Assembly: GCA_019264575.1 (NCBI GenBank)
Contig: JAHUZV010000017.1
Coordinates: 1-64,000 of the forward strand
Origin: Vulcanococcus sp.
GTDB lineage: Bacteria; Cyanobacteriota; Cyanobacteriia; PCC-6307; Cyanobiaceae
DNA length: 64,000 bases
Direction of reading: 5' to 3'
Position numbers and translations under genes: made by a program. The notes under the pieces are model-generated. The model had not been told where the DNA came from. It searched no databases and was given only the letters and a program-made list of their open reading frames with translations. Positions 36,038-45,622 of this stretch are shown piece after piece. Within the stretch, counting starts at the first letter, position 1, and every line of letters starts with the position of its first letter.

Positions 36038-36238
36038 TCAGCCGACGCCGTTCCAGTTGACGGTGATGCCGTCGAGCAGCAGCGACTTGTTGTACAGCTG
36101 CAGGATCACCAGCAGGAATACCAGGAACAGGGCCATGAACACGCCCATCACCGGGGTGGTGCCCCAACCGGGAACAACCTTGCCGTACTCGGAGTTGAGG
36201 GGACGCAGCAGATCTCCCAGGCGGGTGCGTTGAGCCAT
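36038..36238 (-). CDS. psbH: Photosystem II protein PsbH
   Basis: A 66-residue single-span PSII subunit: [26 protein letters not shown] is the conserved cytoplasmic N-terminus, then one helix (about 29-48) and a short lumenal tail LLDGITVNW. The open frame runs to 36388, but the ATG at 36238 matches the family start. It precedes tatA and lies opposite psbN. Confidence 0.97.
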   Translation of the reverse strand: MAQRTRLGDLLRPLNSEYGKVVPGWGTTPVMGVFMALFLVFLLVILQLYNKSLLLDGITVNWNGVG

Positions 36239-36323
36239 GACGGGCTGTGCTCTCTGGCAAGGGTCAGTCTCGTTACTGTAAGGGCCGCGGCAGCCGCCGC
36301 GGCTGTGCCTGTCGAGAGTTGTG

Positions 36324-36464
36324 ATGGAAACGTCGTCCCCAGCCATGTCGGTGGCACTGGCCGTGTTGGCTGTGCTGCTGGGCCTCACCGGCTTTGGGAT
36401 CTACACCGCCTTCGGTCCGCCGTCGAAGGGCCTGACTGATCCCTTCGACGATCACGACGACTGA
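36324..36464 (+). CDS. psbN: PsbN protein, photosystem II assembly factor
   Basis: ATG at 36324 opens 46 codons. The helix [23 protein letters not shown] is followed by [15 protein letters not shown], the PsbN tail. It assists early PSII assembly or repair and is not a stable subunit. Divergent from psbH with an 85-bp gap. Its last 13 bp overlap the 3' end of the mannosidase gene. Confidence 0.94.
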   Translation: METSSPAMSVALAVLAVLLGLTGFGIYTAFGPPSKGLTDPFDDHDD

Positions 36465-39400
36465 CTAACGGGGCTCCCGCTGCTGCACACCAGCCAACTG
36501 CCGAGCTGCCAAGGCAGCAGCAGATCGCCCGTTCCCGCCGAAGCGCAGGCGGCCTCCGTCCCGGCCGTGACCTCGCGGCGAGCACTCCAGCCCTCAGGCC
36601 AGCGGAGCTGCTGGCGCTGAGGGCTGAGGTTTTGCAGCGTCAGCCGCGCTGTGCCGGGTTGCTCGAGCGCTTGCAGTCCCACGATCTGCAGCGCCTCTGA
36701 CCCCAAATCAAGGGTTGGCCAGCCCCGGGCCGCGCCCCCACCGGCAGCAGGACGCAACCAGAGGGGCTCACGGAAACGCTGGGCCTGCTGGGGCACGGCC
36801 TGCTGACGCCAACCCTGGGCGCAGGGCGAAAGGGCGAACCGCAGTCGCTGCAGGCCCTGATCCGCGGAAGGATCAGGCCAGGTGGGTGCGCGCAGCAGCG
36901 AAACCCCCAGGCGCCCTGGCTCCGCCGAAACCCCCTGGGGCCCATCCAGCAGCACAGCCAGGCCACCACCGGCCTGCGCCTGAGAAGCGATCCAGCTGAT
37001 CGCGGGCACTTCCCAGCGGGCCTGCTCGCGGCCGTTAACGGCGGCAGCGGGGCGCTCGATCACGCCGCCGGGCGTATCAGCCGCATAGCGGCAAGCAGCC
37101 TGCGCCAGGGGCAGCTCCAGGCGCAGGAGCTCATGGCGCTGACGCCAATCCACCTGCAGCACGAGCTCCAGCCACGGCGAGGCCGCGCGCAACTGCACAT
37201 CGAGCCGCAGGGGGGTGCTGCCGCAACGGCCGCGCCAGACCAGCCGCGAACACAGCGGCCCCTGCTCCGCCAATTCAGGGCCGCTCTGCCACTGCAGCGG
37301 CAAGGGGTGCTGGCGGTAATCCGCGGCGAGATCCCAGGCATCCCAAAACTCACCGTGATCCTTCCAGCGGCACCAGGCCAAGGGCCCTGCCAGCTGCGGC
37401 ACACCGTCCGCTCCCCAGAGCTGCTCCAGGCCGATAGGGCCGAACTGGGCACGCACGAGCCCGTTGCTGAGCTGCCAACCCTGCGCGCTGGTTTGAAGGG
37501 CCACCGGATGCTGCAGCTCAGCTGGCTCGAGCGCCGGCACCGCCTCGCTGGGGCCGCGCTCCAAGGGCACCGCCGCCACACCCGCCGGCAGAGCGAGCTG
37601 AACCCAGGTGCCGCCACCTGGGGCCGGCTGCTGCGGCAGAGCCGTCTCGGCTCCGCTCAGGCGCCAGGCCCCCGCCGGCAAGCGCAGGGTGCAAGGCCCG
37701 GCAGCCTGCTGCTGCAATTGGGCCAACCACCAGCCGTTGTGGCGCGGCAGCAGAGCTTGCAGCGCCTGATCGCGGCTACGTCGCGCCTGCCGCCGGGCGG
37801 CACGCCACTGGGGTTCGGCCTGCTCAAACACCTCCGGGATCGAGGTGCCGGGAAGGATGTCGTGAAACTGCTGAAACAGGAGAGGCCGCCAATCGGCGGG
37901 TTCCGCCGGTGCCCCCTGCGCAGCGAACAGGTGCTGCAGGGCCAAAGCCAGATCCGCCTCCCGCAGCAATCGCTCGAGGCTGCGGTTGTGGCGCTTCTGA
38001 TCCGGCCGGCTGGTGGCACAGCCGCGGTGCAACTCCAGATAGAGCTCATCGCGCCACACCGGCAGCTGCAGTGCCAACGGCTCCAAGCCCGCCAGGTATT
38101 GGCGCAGACTGCCGTGGGTCTGAGGGCAAGCCAGGGGTTGCTGCTGCCAAAGCTGCAGCTGCTCGAGCATCTCGGCGGTGGGCCCGCCGCCGTGATCCCC
38201 CACGCCCGGCAACCACAGGGCCTGCTCCACCCCTGTGGCGGCCTGCCAGGCGCGGCTATAGCTGTCGATCGCCAGGGGATCGCCGTCGGTGCCGATCGGT
38301 GCGGTGGCAAAAGCCAACAGCTCGCTGCCGCAGCGGCTGCGCCAGCGGAACAGCCGGTGGGGGAAGGGCTGACCGCTATTCCAGGCGAGCTTGTGGGTGC
38401 AGAACCACTCCACCCCGGTGCTGCGGGCCACCGCCGGCAGGCCGGCGCTGAAGCCAAAGCTGTCGGGGAGCCAGCAGAGGTTGTGCTGCCACTCGGGGAA
38501 GCGGGAGCGGCTGTAAGCCTGGCCCAAGGCAAATTGCTGCAGCAGCGAGGCGGTGCCGATCAGCACGCAATCGCTCTCCACCCAGGGGCCATTGATCGGC
38601 TCAAAGCGCCCGGCCTGCATCGCCGCCCGTAGCCGAGCGAAGAGTGCTGGCCGGTGCCGCTCGATCCAGGCGTAGAGCGCGGGGGTGGAGTGGGCGAAAT
38701 GGAGTTGGGGGAAGCGCTCCATCAGCGCCAAGGCCGATTCAAAGGTGCGCACCGCCGCCTGCCAGGTATCCGCCACTGGCCAGAGCCAGGCCAGATCGAG
38801 GTGGGCATGACCCAACACCTGCACCGGAGCGGGCGGGTGCAGCAGCACCTGCTCCTGCAGCCAGGGCTCGAGTGCGGGAGCGACAGAGGGATCGGCAGGA
38901 TCCCAAGCCTGGAGCTGATTCAGTAGTGCCGGCTGCTCTTCAGCCGGCAGGCGCTGGGCTGCGAGGGCCAAGCGCGGGGCCACCAGCACACCTGTGGGGT
39001 CTGCCGGATCGAGGGGTTCCTGCTCCACCGCACTGGCGACCAGAGCGCCGTCGTCATGGAGAGGGGAGCGCAAGCGCAAGTCCAGCTGCAGGGGCTGACC
39101 GCTCCACCAGGCCGCCGGCAGAGGCCAACGGCAGGCGGTGTCGAACAGATCGCCCTGATGAACCAGCTGCCCATCCACCCGCAGCTCCACCGCATCGGCC
39201 CACCAGCGCAGCACCAGACGCGCCAGGCGATCGCCCTGCTGGCGCTGCTGCCAGGCCGGTGGGCACACCAGCTCCAATTGCAGCTGCAGCCACCGCCCAC
39301 CGCGGGGCCAGATCACCAGACCGCGGGCATGCCAGTCGGGGCGGCAACGGGCTCCCCAGGGATCCAACAGCGCGAGATCGCCCGCGCCCGATGGGGTTGC

Positions 39401-39490
39401 GCGCCGCCAGAGCGGCCTGAGATCCAGCCTGGATTGGGCCTGAAACGTTTCAATCCAGGAGCGAACAGCGCTGTCTGGGCCCTCCGGCAT
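36452..39490 (-). CDS. GH38-type alpha-mannosidase-like protein
   Basis: The 1012-residue protein has the GH38 catalytic block: HAHLDLAWLWP with metal residues, QLHFAHSTPALYAW, GPWVESDCVLIG, and LPDSFGFSAGLPA with the expected nucleophile aspartate near residue 343. The C-terminal half is a large beta domain. Members hydrolyse alpha-mannosides or related glycans; the true substrate is unknown. No signal peptide is evident, so the protein is probably cytoplasmic. It lies between psbN and psbI and overlaps psbN by 13 bp. Confidence 0.9.
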   Translation of the reverse strand: MPEGPDSAVRSWIETFQAQSRLDLRPLWRRATPSGAGDLALLDPWGARCRPDWHARGLVIWPRGGRWLQLQLELVCPPAWQQRQQGDRLARLVLRWWADAVELRVDGQLVHQGDLFDTACRWPLPAAWWSGQPLQLDLRLRSPLHDDGALVASAVEQEPLDPADPTGVLVAPRLALAAQRLPAEEQPALLNQLQAWDPADPSVAPALEPWLQEQVLLHPPAPVQVLGHAHLDLAWLWPVADTWQAAVRTFESALALMERFPQLHFAHSTPALYAWIERHRPALFARLRAAMQAGRFEPINGPWVESDCVLIGTASLLQQFALGQAYSRSRFPEWQHNLCWLPDSFGFSAGLPAVARSTGVEWFCTHKLAWNSGQPFPHRLFRWRSRCGSELLAFATAPIGTDGDPLAIDSYSRAWQAATGVEQALWLPGVGDHGGGPTAEMLEQLQLWQQQPLACPQTHGSLRQYLAGLEPLALQLPVWRDELYLELHRGCATSRPDQKRHNRSLERLLREADLALALQHLFAAQGAPAEPADWRPLLFQQFHDILPGTSIPEVFEQAEPQWRAARRQARRSRDQALQALLPRHNGWWLAQLQQQAAGPCTLRLPAGAWRLSGAETALPQQPAPGGGTWVQLALPAGVAAVPLERGPSEAVPALEPAELQHPVALQTSAQGWQLSNGLVRAQFGPIGLEQLWGADGVPQLAGPLAWCRWKDHGEFWDAWDLAADYRQHPLPLQWQSGPELAEQGPLCSRLVWRGRCGSTPLRLDVQLRAASPWLELVLQVDWRQRHELLRLELPLAQAACRYAADTPGGVIERPAAAVNGREQARWEVPAISWIASQAQAGGGLAVLLDGPQGVSAEPGRLGVSLLRAPTWPDPSADQGLQRLRFALSPCAQGWRQQAVPQQAQRFREPLWLRPAAGGGAARGWPTLDLGSEALQIVGLQALEQPGTARLTLQNLSPQRQQLRWPEGWSARREVTAGTEAACASAGTGDLLLPWQLGSWLVCSSGSPVSQSS

Positions 39491-39590
39491 CGGTCAACGC
39501 GATCACGACCCATAGGATGATGCCGCTGCCGCAGGGTCATTCAGGGCCCACTTGGCGCCCGTCACTCCCTGTCACCGCCGGACAGAACCA

Positions 39591-39710
39591 ATGCTCGCCC
39601 TCAAGATCTCGGTTTACTCCGTCGTCTTTTTCTTTATCGGGATCTTCGTGTTCGGCTTCCTGGCCAGCGATCCCAGCCGTACCCCCAGCCGCAAAGACCT
39701 CGAGGAGTGA
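39591..39710 (+). CDS. psbI: Photosystem II protein PsbI
   Basis: ATG at 39591 opens 39 codons starting [20 protein letters not shown], one membrane helix, with the PsbI tail [19 protein letters not shown]. Small PSII core subunit next to D1 that helps in dimer stability and early assembly. It stands alone on the plus strand and is followed by the LptD-like gene after 53 bp. Confidence 0.97.
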   Translation: MLALKISVYSVVFFFIGIFVFGFLASDPSRTPSRKDLEE

Positions 39711-39763
39711 TTCGGCGCTAAGCCCTGAGGCGTGTCAGGATCACGCCCTCTTCATTCCCCTCG

Positions 39764-42700
39764 GTGCCTGTCCCGCAACGCGTCCGCCGTTTGATTGCGG
39801 TGCTGGGATCGGCATCGGTTCTGATCGGTGGCCACGCAGTTGCGGCTGAGCAGCCGTCAGCCTCTGCTGCGCCCGCGGCCTCCGGCCAACTAGGACCCCC
39901 TGGAGCTTCTCCGGCTGCCGGCCTGATCGAGGCCACTCCGGCACAGAAGCCACCCATCGACATCGAGCTCAGCGCCGACGACCAGGGTTTCGACCTCTTG
40001 GCCAATCGGTTTGTCGCTGTAGGCAACGTGAAGGTGATCCTTGCCGGCGGACGCTTGCTGGCGGATCGAATCGAATACGAAAGCGCCACCCGCACGATCT
40101 ATGCCAGCGGCCGGGTTCGCTTCCAACGCGGCAATCAATACCTGCAGGCCAGCAAGCTCCGCTACAGCCTGATCGAAAACAGCGGAGAAATCGATGAGGT
40201 GTATGGCGTTCTCGATCTCGACAGCGCTGCCCTCGATCTCAATCCCAGCGAGACACCCTCGGCCCCGCTCCTGCCGCTGAGCTACTGGTCGGCGGCGCTG
40301 CCACCGTTCGATGCCGATGTGAGCCTCGACGTTGAGCCGCTGCCGGATCTCGATGCCCAGGTCGCGGACGAGCTGAGTGCAGCACCGCTCAACGCGGAAG
40401 CGGCAGCGCTCAATCTCCCCTCCGGCCTACCGGAAGCCATTCCGGCTGATGCCTGGCAGATGCCTCCGGTGGCGCTGTCCCCCGCGGCGCAGACCATGGC
40501 CTGCCCGCCGCCGCTGCCGCCCGTGCCCGACTGGCGCCCCTACCCCTGGGCCGCCACGGTGTGGGGCGGACAGATGATTGATGCCAACTTCGGCGACACC
40601 TTTCTGTTCAATGGCCGTCTGCGGCCGGAATACCTCTGGGGCGTCGGCCTGAACAAGCGCCTGCTGCGTGCCGGCCCCTTGGCCCTGGAATTTGATTCCA
40701 ATGCCCTGTTGCACCACGCCTACGAACAACAGGGCGGCGAATTCAACCAAAAGGTTCCCTACGCCAACACACCAGCCCAAACCTTCGGCGAATTCACCTG
40801 GAGCTTTGGTGTTCGGGCCTGGCTGCAGCCCTGGCTGAGCCTGGCGTTCTTTGAGGGCGTGAGCCTCAACACCAACGTCAGCAACTACGAGAAGACGTTC
40901 CGCGAGAACTACACCACCTTTCTCAACTACCTCGGCTTCGAGGTGGAGGCACTGATCAAGCCGGAATGGTCGCTGGTGGGGCGCATCCACCACCGCTCCG
41001 GCGCCTACGGCACCTACAGCGGTGTGAGTGAAGGCAGCAACGCCTACTTGGTGGGCATGCGCTACCGCTTCGGCAGCAGCCCAGCACCAAACTTCCGTGT
41101 GGCTATGGGTCCACCGGATGGTTGCCCGGGTGGCGGACAGCCACAACCCAAACCGCTGAGCGAACAGCTCAATCAGGTGGCGCTTGGCTCAGCCCAGCAG
41201 GCCACAGGCACACCAGCTGCGCCTGCAGGGAATCCCAGTGCCCCCGGCAGCGGGCTGAGCCTGGGCCAGCAGGAGGCGCTGCGGCGCAAGGCGATTGCAG
41301 CGGCGGTGGATCAGCGGGTGAGCAACCTGCAGTTCCAGCAAAGCCTGAAGGTGCAACGCCAGGCAGGCAACACCAACGAAGACACGAACATCTCGGGCCG
41401 TGAGGTGACCTACGGCACCGTGCGGCCCTGGCAGCTCAACCCCCTCACCACCCAAGAAAACCGCAAGTTCGTAAGCGGCACCATCAGCCGTTGGCGGATG
41501 CAGGCCAACCGACTGACAGTCACGCCCAAAGGCTGGCAAGCGGATCGCGCCGCTTTCACCAACGATCCTTACACCCCGGCGCAATCGTGGGTGGATGCCA
41601 GCGGCGTGGTGGCCTACCAGGAAGCCAATGGTGATCTGGTGATTCAGGCCAAGAGCAATCAACTGATCCTGGAAGATCGCCTGCCGATACCTCTGCAACG
41701 CAACCAGCGCTTCGAGAAAGACCGCGAGGTGGAAAACCGCTGGGTGATGGCGGTGGATTCCGAAGATCGCGATGGTTTCTACCTCGGCTACAACCTCAAA
41801 CCCCTGGAGGTGGGTAAGCGCGGAACTCTCAATCTGCAGCCCCAGTTCATGGTGCGCCGGGCCCTCGATGGCACCACCAGCAGCTATGTGTTGCCGGGCA
41901 AACCGATCGGCAGCTCGCCACAGAGCCAACCCACCCGCATCGGCGATCTGTTTGGCCTGTTGGCGCGCTTCGACACGCGCGTTCTCGGGCTGAATATCGA
42001 CGTTGTGGGCGATTTCTCCACCTTTGATCCCAGCAACTTCGCCAACGGCACCCGCAGCTTGGGCGACATCAGCCGGTCTTTCCAGATGCCGCTGATCGGC
42101 CGCACCACCGCCCGCGGTTTCGCTGCGTATCGCTATCGGGTGTGGAACGGCTCCCTCGGTGAGCAGGACGTGTACTCCGCCCTCGGCGCCTCGCTGGAGC
42201 AAACCCGTGATCTACCCAACCTGGGCAAGATCACCAACCGCATGTTCTGGCGCGCCGGCTTCGGCAATTTCCAGGGCACGGAGTTCAACACCGTGAACCT
42301 GGCAGAGCTGTGGCGAGCCAATGTGTACGGCTCAATCAACAGCCGGCTGCCGCTCTGGACCGGCAAACCCCTGAATCCCGGGACGGAGCTGGCCACCCGT
42401 TTCAGCCCCACGCCAGTCGTGCCCGGCCTCGCTCTCAACACCAACCTCAACCTGAACCTCGCCTATTACGGCGATGGCACCAGTCAGCAGGCCTTCAGCA
42501 TCAGCGGCGGCCCCACCCTCACGCTGGGGCACCTGCAGAAAAACTTCTTCGACTACACCCAGTTCACCGTGACCGGTGGCGGCACACTTCGCCAGGGCGT
42601 CAGCCCCTTCAGCTTTGATCGGATCGTGGACCTCAGCACCATCGGCCTGGGCCTCACGCAGCAACTGGTGGGGCCGCTGATGTTGAGCGGCGGCATCGGT

Positions 42701-42934
42701 GTGAACACCGACCCCAACTCCGAGTTCTTCGGCGACGTGGTGGATTCCTACGTGGAACTGCGCTGGCAGCGCCGTGCCTATGAGCTGGCGGTGTACTACA
42801 GCCCGTATCAAGGCATCGGCGGTGTGCGGGTGAAGCTGAACGACTTCAACTTCCGCGGCACCGGTGTGCCCTTCGTGCCGTACACACCGCCTGGCCTGGC
42901 GCATGATCAGGCCATCCAACGCCGGGGCTTCTAG
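39764..42934 (+). CDS. LptD-like outer-membrane protein (DUF3769)
   Basis: GTG start, 1056 residues with an N-terminal signal sequence (about 1-28, ending VAAEQ). An OstA/LptA-like beta segment (about 65-150: VAVGNVKVILAGGRLLADRIEYE and VRFQRGNQYLQASKLRYS) precedes a long beta-barrel-like region rich in alternating strands to the end (YELAVYYSPYQGIGGVRVKLNDFNF). Cyanobacterial LptD homologues carrying DUF3769 place LPS in the outer membrane. The middle Gln/Pro/Ala-rich linker (about 450-500) is variable. Confidence 0.85.
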   Translation: MPVPQRVRRLIAVLGSASVLIGGHAVAAEQPSASAAPAASGQLGPPGASPAAGLIEATPAQKPPIDIELSADDQGFDLLANRFVAVGNVKVILAGGRLLADRIEYESATRTIYASGRVRFQRGNQYLQASKLRYSLIENSGEIDEVYGVLDLDSAALDLNPSETPSAPLLPLSYWSAALPPFDADVSLDVEPLPDLDAQVADELSAAPLNAEAAALNLPSGLPEAIPADAWQMPPVALSPAAQTMACPPPLPPVPDWRPYPWAATVWGGQMIDANFGDTFLFNGRLRPEYLWGVGLNKRLLRAGPLALEFDSNALLHHAYEQQGGEFNQKVPYANTPAQTFGEFTWSFGVRAWLQPWLSLAFFEGVSLNTNVSNYEKTFRENYTTFLNYLGFEVEALIKPEWSLVGRIHHRSGAYGTYSGVSEGSNAYLVGMRYRFGSSPAPNFRVAMGPPDGCPGGGQPQPKPLSEQLNQVALGSAQQATGTPAAPAGNPSAPGSGLSLGQQEALRRKAIAAAVDQRVSNLQFQQSLKVQRQAGNTNEDTNISGREVTYGTVRPWQLNPLTTQENRKFVSGTISRWRMQANRLTVTPKGWQADRAAFTNDPYTPAQSWVDASGVVAYQEANGDLVIQAKSNQLILEDRLPIPLQRNQRFEKDREVENRWVMAVDSEDRDGFYLGYNLKPLEVGKRGTLNLQPQFMVRRALDGTTSSYVLPGKPIGSSPQSQPTRIGDLFGLLARFDTRVLGLNIDVVGDFSTFDPSNFANGTRSLGDISRSFQMPLIGRTTARGFAAYRYRVWNGSLGEQDVYSALGASLEQTRDLPNLGKITNRMFWRAGFGNFQGTEFNTVNLAELWRANVYGSINSRLPLWTGKPLNPGTELATRFSPTPVVPGLALNTNLNLNLAYYGDGTSQQAFSISGGPTLTLGHLQKNFFDYTQFTVTGGGTLRQGVSPFSFDRIVDLSTIGLGLTQQLVGPLMLSGGIGVNTDPNSEFFGDVVDSYVELRWQRRAYELAVYYSPYQGIGGVRVKLNDFNFRGTGVPFVPYTPPGLAHDQAIQRRGF

Positions 42935-43425
42935 GGGCGCAGCGGGGGAAGCGGATCGGGGCCCGGCTCTTCACCGCCAATCATCAGATCGCTGCCGGTG
43001 AAGTCGGCACCGATCAACACAGCTCCCTCCACTTGCACCCCAGGCGTGAGGGCCTGAATCAACACGGCGTCGCGCAGGTTGGCCTGGCGCAGATCCACAT
43101 CGCTGAGATCGGCGTTACTCAGCCAGCTCTGCTGCAGCAGCGCGCCGCGCAGATCGGCTCCACTGAGATCCGCCCCCTCCAGATTGCTGCCGCGCAAATC
43201 GGCACCGCGCAGATCCGCCTCCCGCAGATCGATGCCATTGAGCAGCAAGCCGCTCAGGTTGGCGCCGCGCAGGTCGCAGCCTCGGCACTGCGGCCAGGGT
43301 GGCGAGGCCTGCGCTGCCGGGGGGCGGTAGGGCTCAACGGGTAGGGGCTGAGCCGCGGAGACTGCCGCCGGTGCGATCAGAAGCAGAGCCGCCAAGGCCG
43401 GCTTGAGAGAAGAGAGGAAGCGCAT
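42931..43425 (-). CDS. Secreted pentapeptide-repeat protein
   Basis: The 164-residue precursor has a signal peptide (about 1-24, LKPALAALLLIAPAAVSA) and then about 15 pentapeptide repeats of A(D/N)LXX type (CDLRGANLSGLLLNGIDLREADL and onward), a right-handed beta-helix fold. Two Cys in PPWPQCRGCDLR may pair in an oxidising compartment. The role is unknown. Its 3' end overlaps the LptD-like gene by 4 bp. Confidence 0.87.
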   Translation of the reverse strand: MRFLSSLKPALAALLLIAPAAVSAAQPLPVEPYRPPAAQASPPWPQCRGCDLRGANLSGLLLNGIDLREADLRGADLRGSNLEGADLSGADLRGALLQQSWLSNADLSDVDLRQANLRDAVLIQALTPGVQVEGAVLIGADFTGSDLMIGGEEPGPDPLPPLRP

Positions 43426-43480
43426 CGGCCACGAACCGTCCTCTCTCCTTGATAGACACTTGCGCGAGCGGCCGCCAAGC

Positions 43481-44116
43481 TCAAGCGGCGCTGAAACCGT
43501 TCAAATACGGCAAGCGCGCAGCTGTGGCCTGCAGCGCATCGCCATGGGCCAGCAGCTGACCGGTGGCATCCCACTGACCCGTGGCCAGCATCTGGCGCGG
43601 GCCAGCCGCCAGGTCGAGCTGCCAGCTCTGGGCGCCGCAGCTCAGCCGCGCCTCCGCCACATCCACCTCAAAGCTTGCAGCCGAATCGGCCTCCGCCGCG
43701 GCCTGGATCGCGAGCATCGTGTCGTGGTCGGCCACCAGGCAGGGAATGCCCAGCGCCAGGCAGTTGCCATAGAAGATCTCAGCAAAGCTCTCGCCCACCA
43801 CCGCGCGGATGCCCCAGCGCATCAGCGCCTGCGGCGCATGCTCGCGGCTGGAACCACAACCGAAGTTGCGGTTCACCAGCAGGATCGAGGCACCCTGGTG
43901 CTCAGGCCGATCAAACGGGTGGGGGCCAGCCGGGTTATTCGCCAGCTCAGCCCGGTCATCGGCAAAAGCGGCCGGGCCCAGCGCCTCGAAGGTGACGCAC
44001 TTGAGGAAGCGCGCCGGGATGATCCGATCGGTGTCGATGTCATCGCCGCGCACCACCACGGTGGTGCCGCTGACGCTGCGGATCGAACCAGAGGGGAAGG
44101 GTGTGGCGGTGGTCAT
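43481..44116 (-). CDS. leuD: 3-isopropylmalate dehydratase small subunit
   Basis: Works with LeuC to isomerise isopropylmalate in leucine synthesis. The 211-residue protein has GDDIDTDRIIPARFLK, ILLVNRNFGCGSSREHAPQAL and GIRAVVGESFAEIFYGNCLALGI. ATG 44116 is chosen; the open frame runs upstream into leuC. leuC ends 47 bp upstream, so they form one operon. Confidence 0.95.
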   Translation of the reverse strand: MTTATPFPSGSIRSVSGTTVVVRGDDIDTDRIIPARFLKCVTFEALGPAAFADDRAELANNPAGPHPFDRPEHQGASILLVNRNFGCGSSREHAPQALMRWGIRAVVGESFAEIFYGNCLALGIPCLVADHDTMLAIQAAAEADSAASFEVDVAEARLSCGAQSWQLDLAAGPRQMLATGQWDATGQLLAHGDALQATAARLPYLNGFSAA

Positions 44117-44163
44117 GGGATGGGCCGGCTGCGTTCGACGGGTTGACGGAGAAAGACGATCGA

Positions 44164-45573
44164 TCAGGCGTTGAGCAGCTCGCGCACATCGCTCACCCGA
44201 CCAGCGATGGCCGCCGCGGCCACCATCGCCGGGCTCATCAGCAGGGTGCGGCCGCTGGCGGAACCCTGGCGGCCCTTGAAGTTGCGGTTGCTGGAGCTGG
44301 CGCTGATCTGGCGGCCCTCCAGGCGATCGGGGTTCATCGCCAGGCACATCGAGCAACCGGGCTCGCGCCACTCAAAGCCGGCCTCCACAAACACCTTGTC
44401 GAGGCCTTCCGCTTCGGCGGCGGCAGCCACCTGCTCGCTGCCGGGCACCACAAAGGCCTTGATGCCAGGCGCCACCTTGCGGCCTTTGGCCACAGCGGCC
44501 GCCGCCTGCAGATCGCTCAGGCGCCCGTTGGTGCAACTGCCGATGAAGCACACATCCACGGGGGTGCCGGCGATCGGGGTGCCGGGCTGCAGATCCATGT
44601 AGCGGTAAGCCTCCTCCGCCAGGGGCCGCTCGTCGGGCTCGGTTTGCTCGAGGGTGGGCACCGTTTCATCCACGCCAATTCCCTGGCCTGGCGTGATGCC
44701 CCAGGTGATGGTGGGGGCGATGCTCGCGGCATCGAAGCGCACCTCGTCGTCGAACACGGCATCGGCGCCGCTGGCCAGGGAGCTCCACCAAGCCACCGCC
44801 TGATCCCAGGCGTCGCCACTGGGGGCAAAGGGCCGGCCCTTCAGGTAGTCGAAGGTGACCTGATCAGGATTCACGTAACCGCAGCGGGCACCGCCCTCGA
44901 TCGCCATGTTGCAGAGGGTCATGCGCTCCTCCATCGAGAGCGCCGCGATCGCCGGGCCGGCGAATTCGTAGGCGTAACCCACGCCGCCCTTCACGCCGAG
45001 CGTGCGGATCACGTGCAGCACCAGATCCTTGGCGTACACGCCGCTCTGCAGCTGGCCATCCACCCAGATGCGCCGCACTTTGAGCTTGCCCATCGCCAGG
45101 CTCTGGCTGGCGAGCACATCGCGCACCTGGCTGGTGCCGATGCCGAAGGCAATGGCGCCGAAGGCGCCGTGGGTGGAGGTGTGGGAGTCGCCGCAGGCCA
45201 CGGTCATGCCTGGCTGGGTGAGGCCCAGCTCGGGGGCGATCACGTGCACGATCCCCTGGCGGCCGCTACCGATGCCGTGCAGGGTGATGCCGTGCTCAGC
45301 GCAGTTGGCCTCGAGCGTGGCCAGCATCTCCTCCGCCAGCGGATCGGCGAAGGGCCGCGCCTGGCTGGTGGTGGGCACGATGTGATCCACCGTGGCCACG
45401 GTGCGCTCGGGATGGCGCACGCTCAGGCCGAGATCGCGCAGGGCCGCAAACGCCTGGGGGCTGGTCACCTCATGGATGAGGTGCAGACCAATGAACAGCT
45501 GGGTGGAGCCGCCGGGCAGCTGGGCTACCTGATGCAGATCCCAGACCTTGTCGTAAAGGGTGCCGGAGCTCAC
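44164..45573 (-). CDS. leuC: 3-isopropylmalate dehydratase large subunit
   Basis: Aconitase-family enzyme with one 4Fe-4S cluster; makes 3-isopropylmalate with LeuD. Cluster cysteines are seen in IGSCTNGR and [12 protein letters not shown]. The N-terminus [14 protein letters not shown] and DHIVPTT are typical. I set the start at GTG 45573, giving 469 residues; the open frame goes on to 45882 but that part overlaps cinA and has no family match. cinA ends 49 bp upstream. Confidence 0.95.
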   Translation of the reverse strand: MSSGTLYDKVWDLHQVAQLPGGSTQLFIGLHLIHEVTSPQAFAALRDLGLSVRHPERTVATVDHIVPTTSQARPFADPLAEEMLATLEANCAEHGITLHGIGSGRQGIVHVIAPELGLTQPGMTVACGDSHTSTHGAFGAIAFGIGTSQVRDVLASQSLAMGKLKVRRIWVDGQLQSGVYAKDLVLHVIRTLGVKGGVGYAYEFAGPAIAALSMEERMTLCNMAIEGGARCGYVNPDQVTFDYLKGRPFAPSGDAWDQAVAWWSSLASGADAVFDDEVRFDAASIAPTITWGITPGQGIGVDETVPTLEQTEPDERPLAEEAYRYMDLQPGTPIAGTPVDVCFIGSCTNGRLSDLQAAAAVAKGRKVAPGIKAFVVPGSEQVAAAAEAEGLDKVFVEAGFEWREPGCSMCLAMNPDRLEGRQISASSSNRNFKGRQGSASGRTLLMSPAMVAAAAIAGRVSDVRELLNA

Positions 45574-45622
45574 GGCGGCGCTAGCAGCGGAACGGTCGAG
45601 CCTAAGGCGGCGATCGCCGTGA

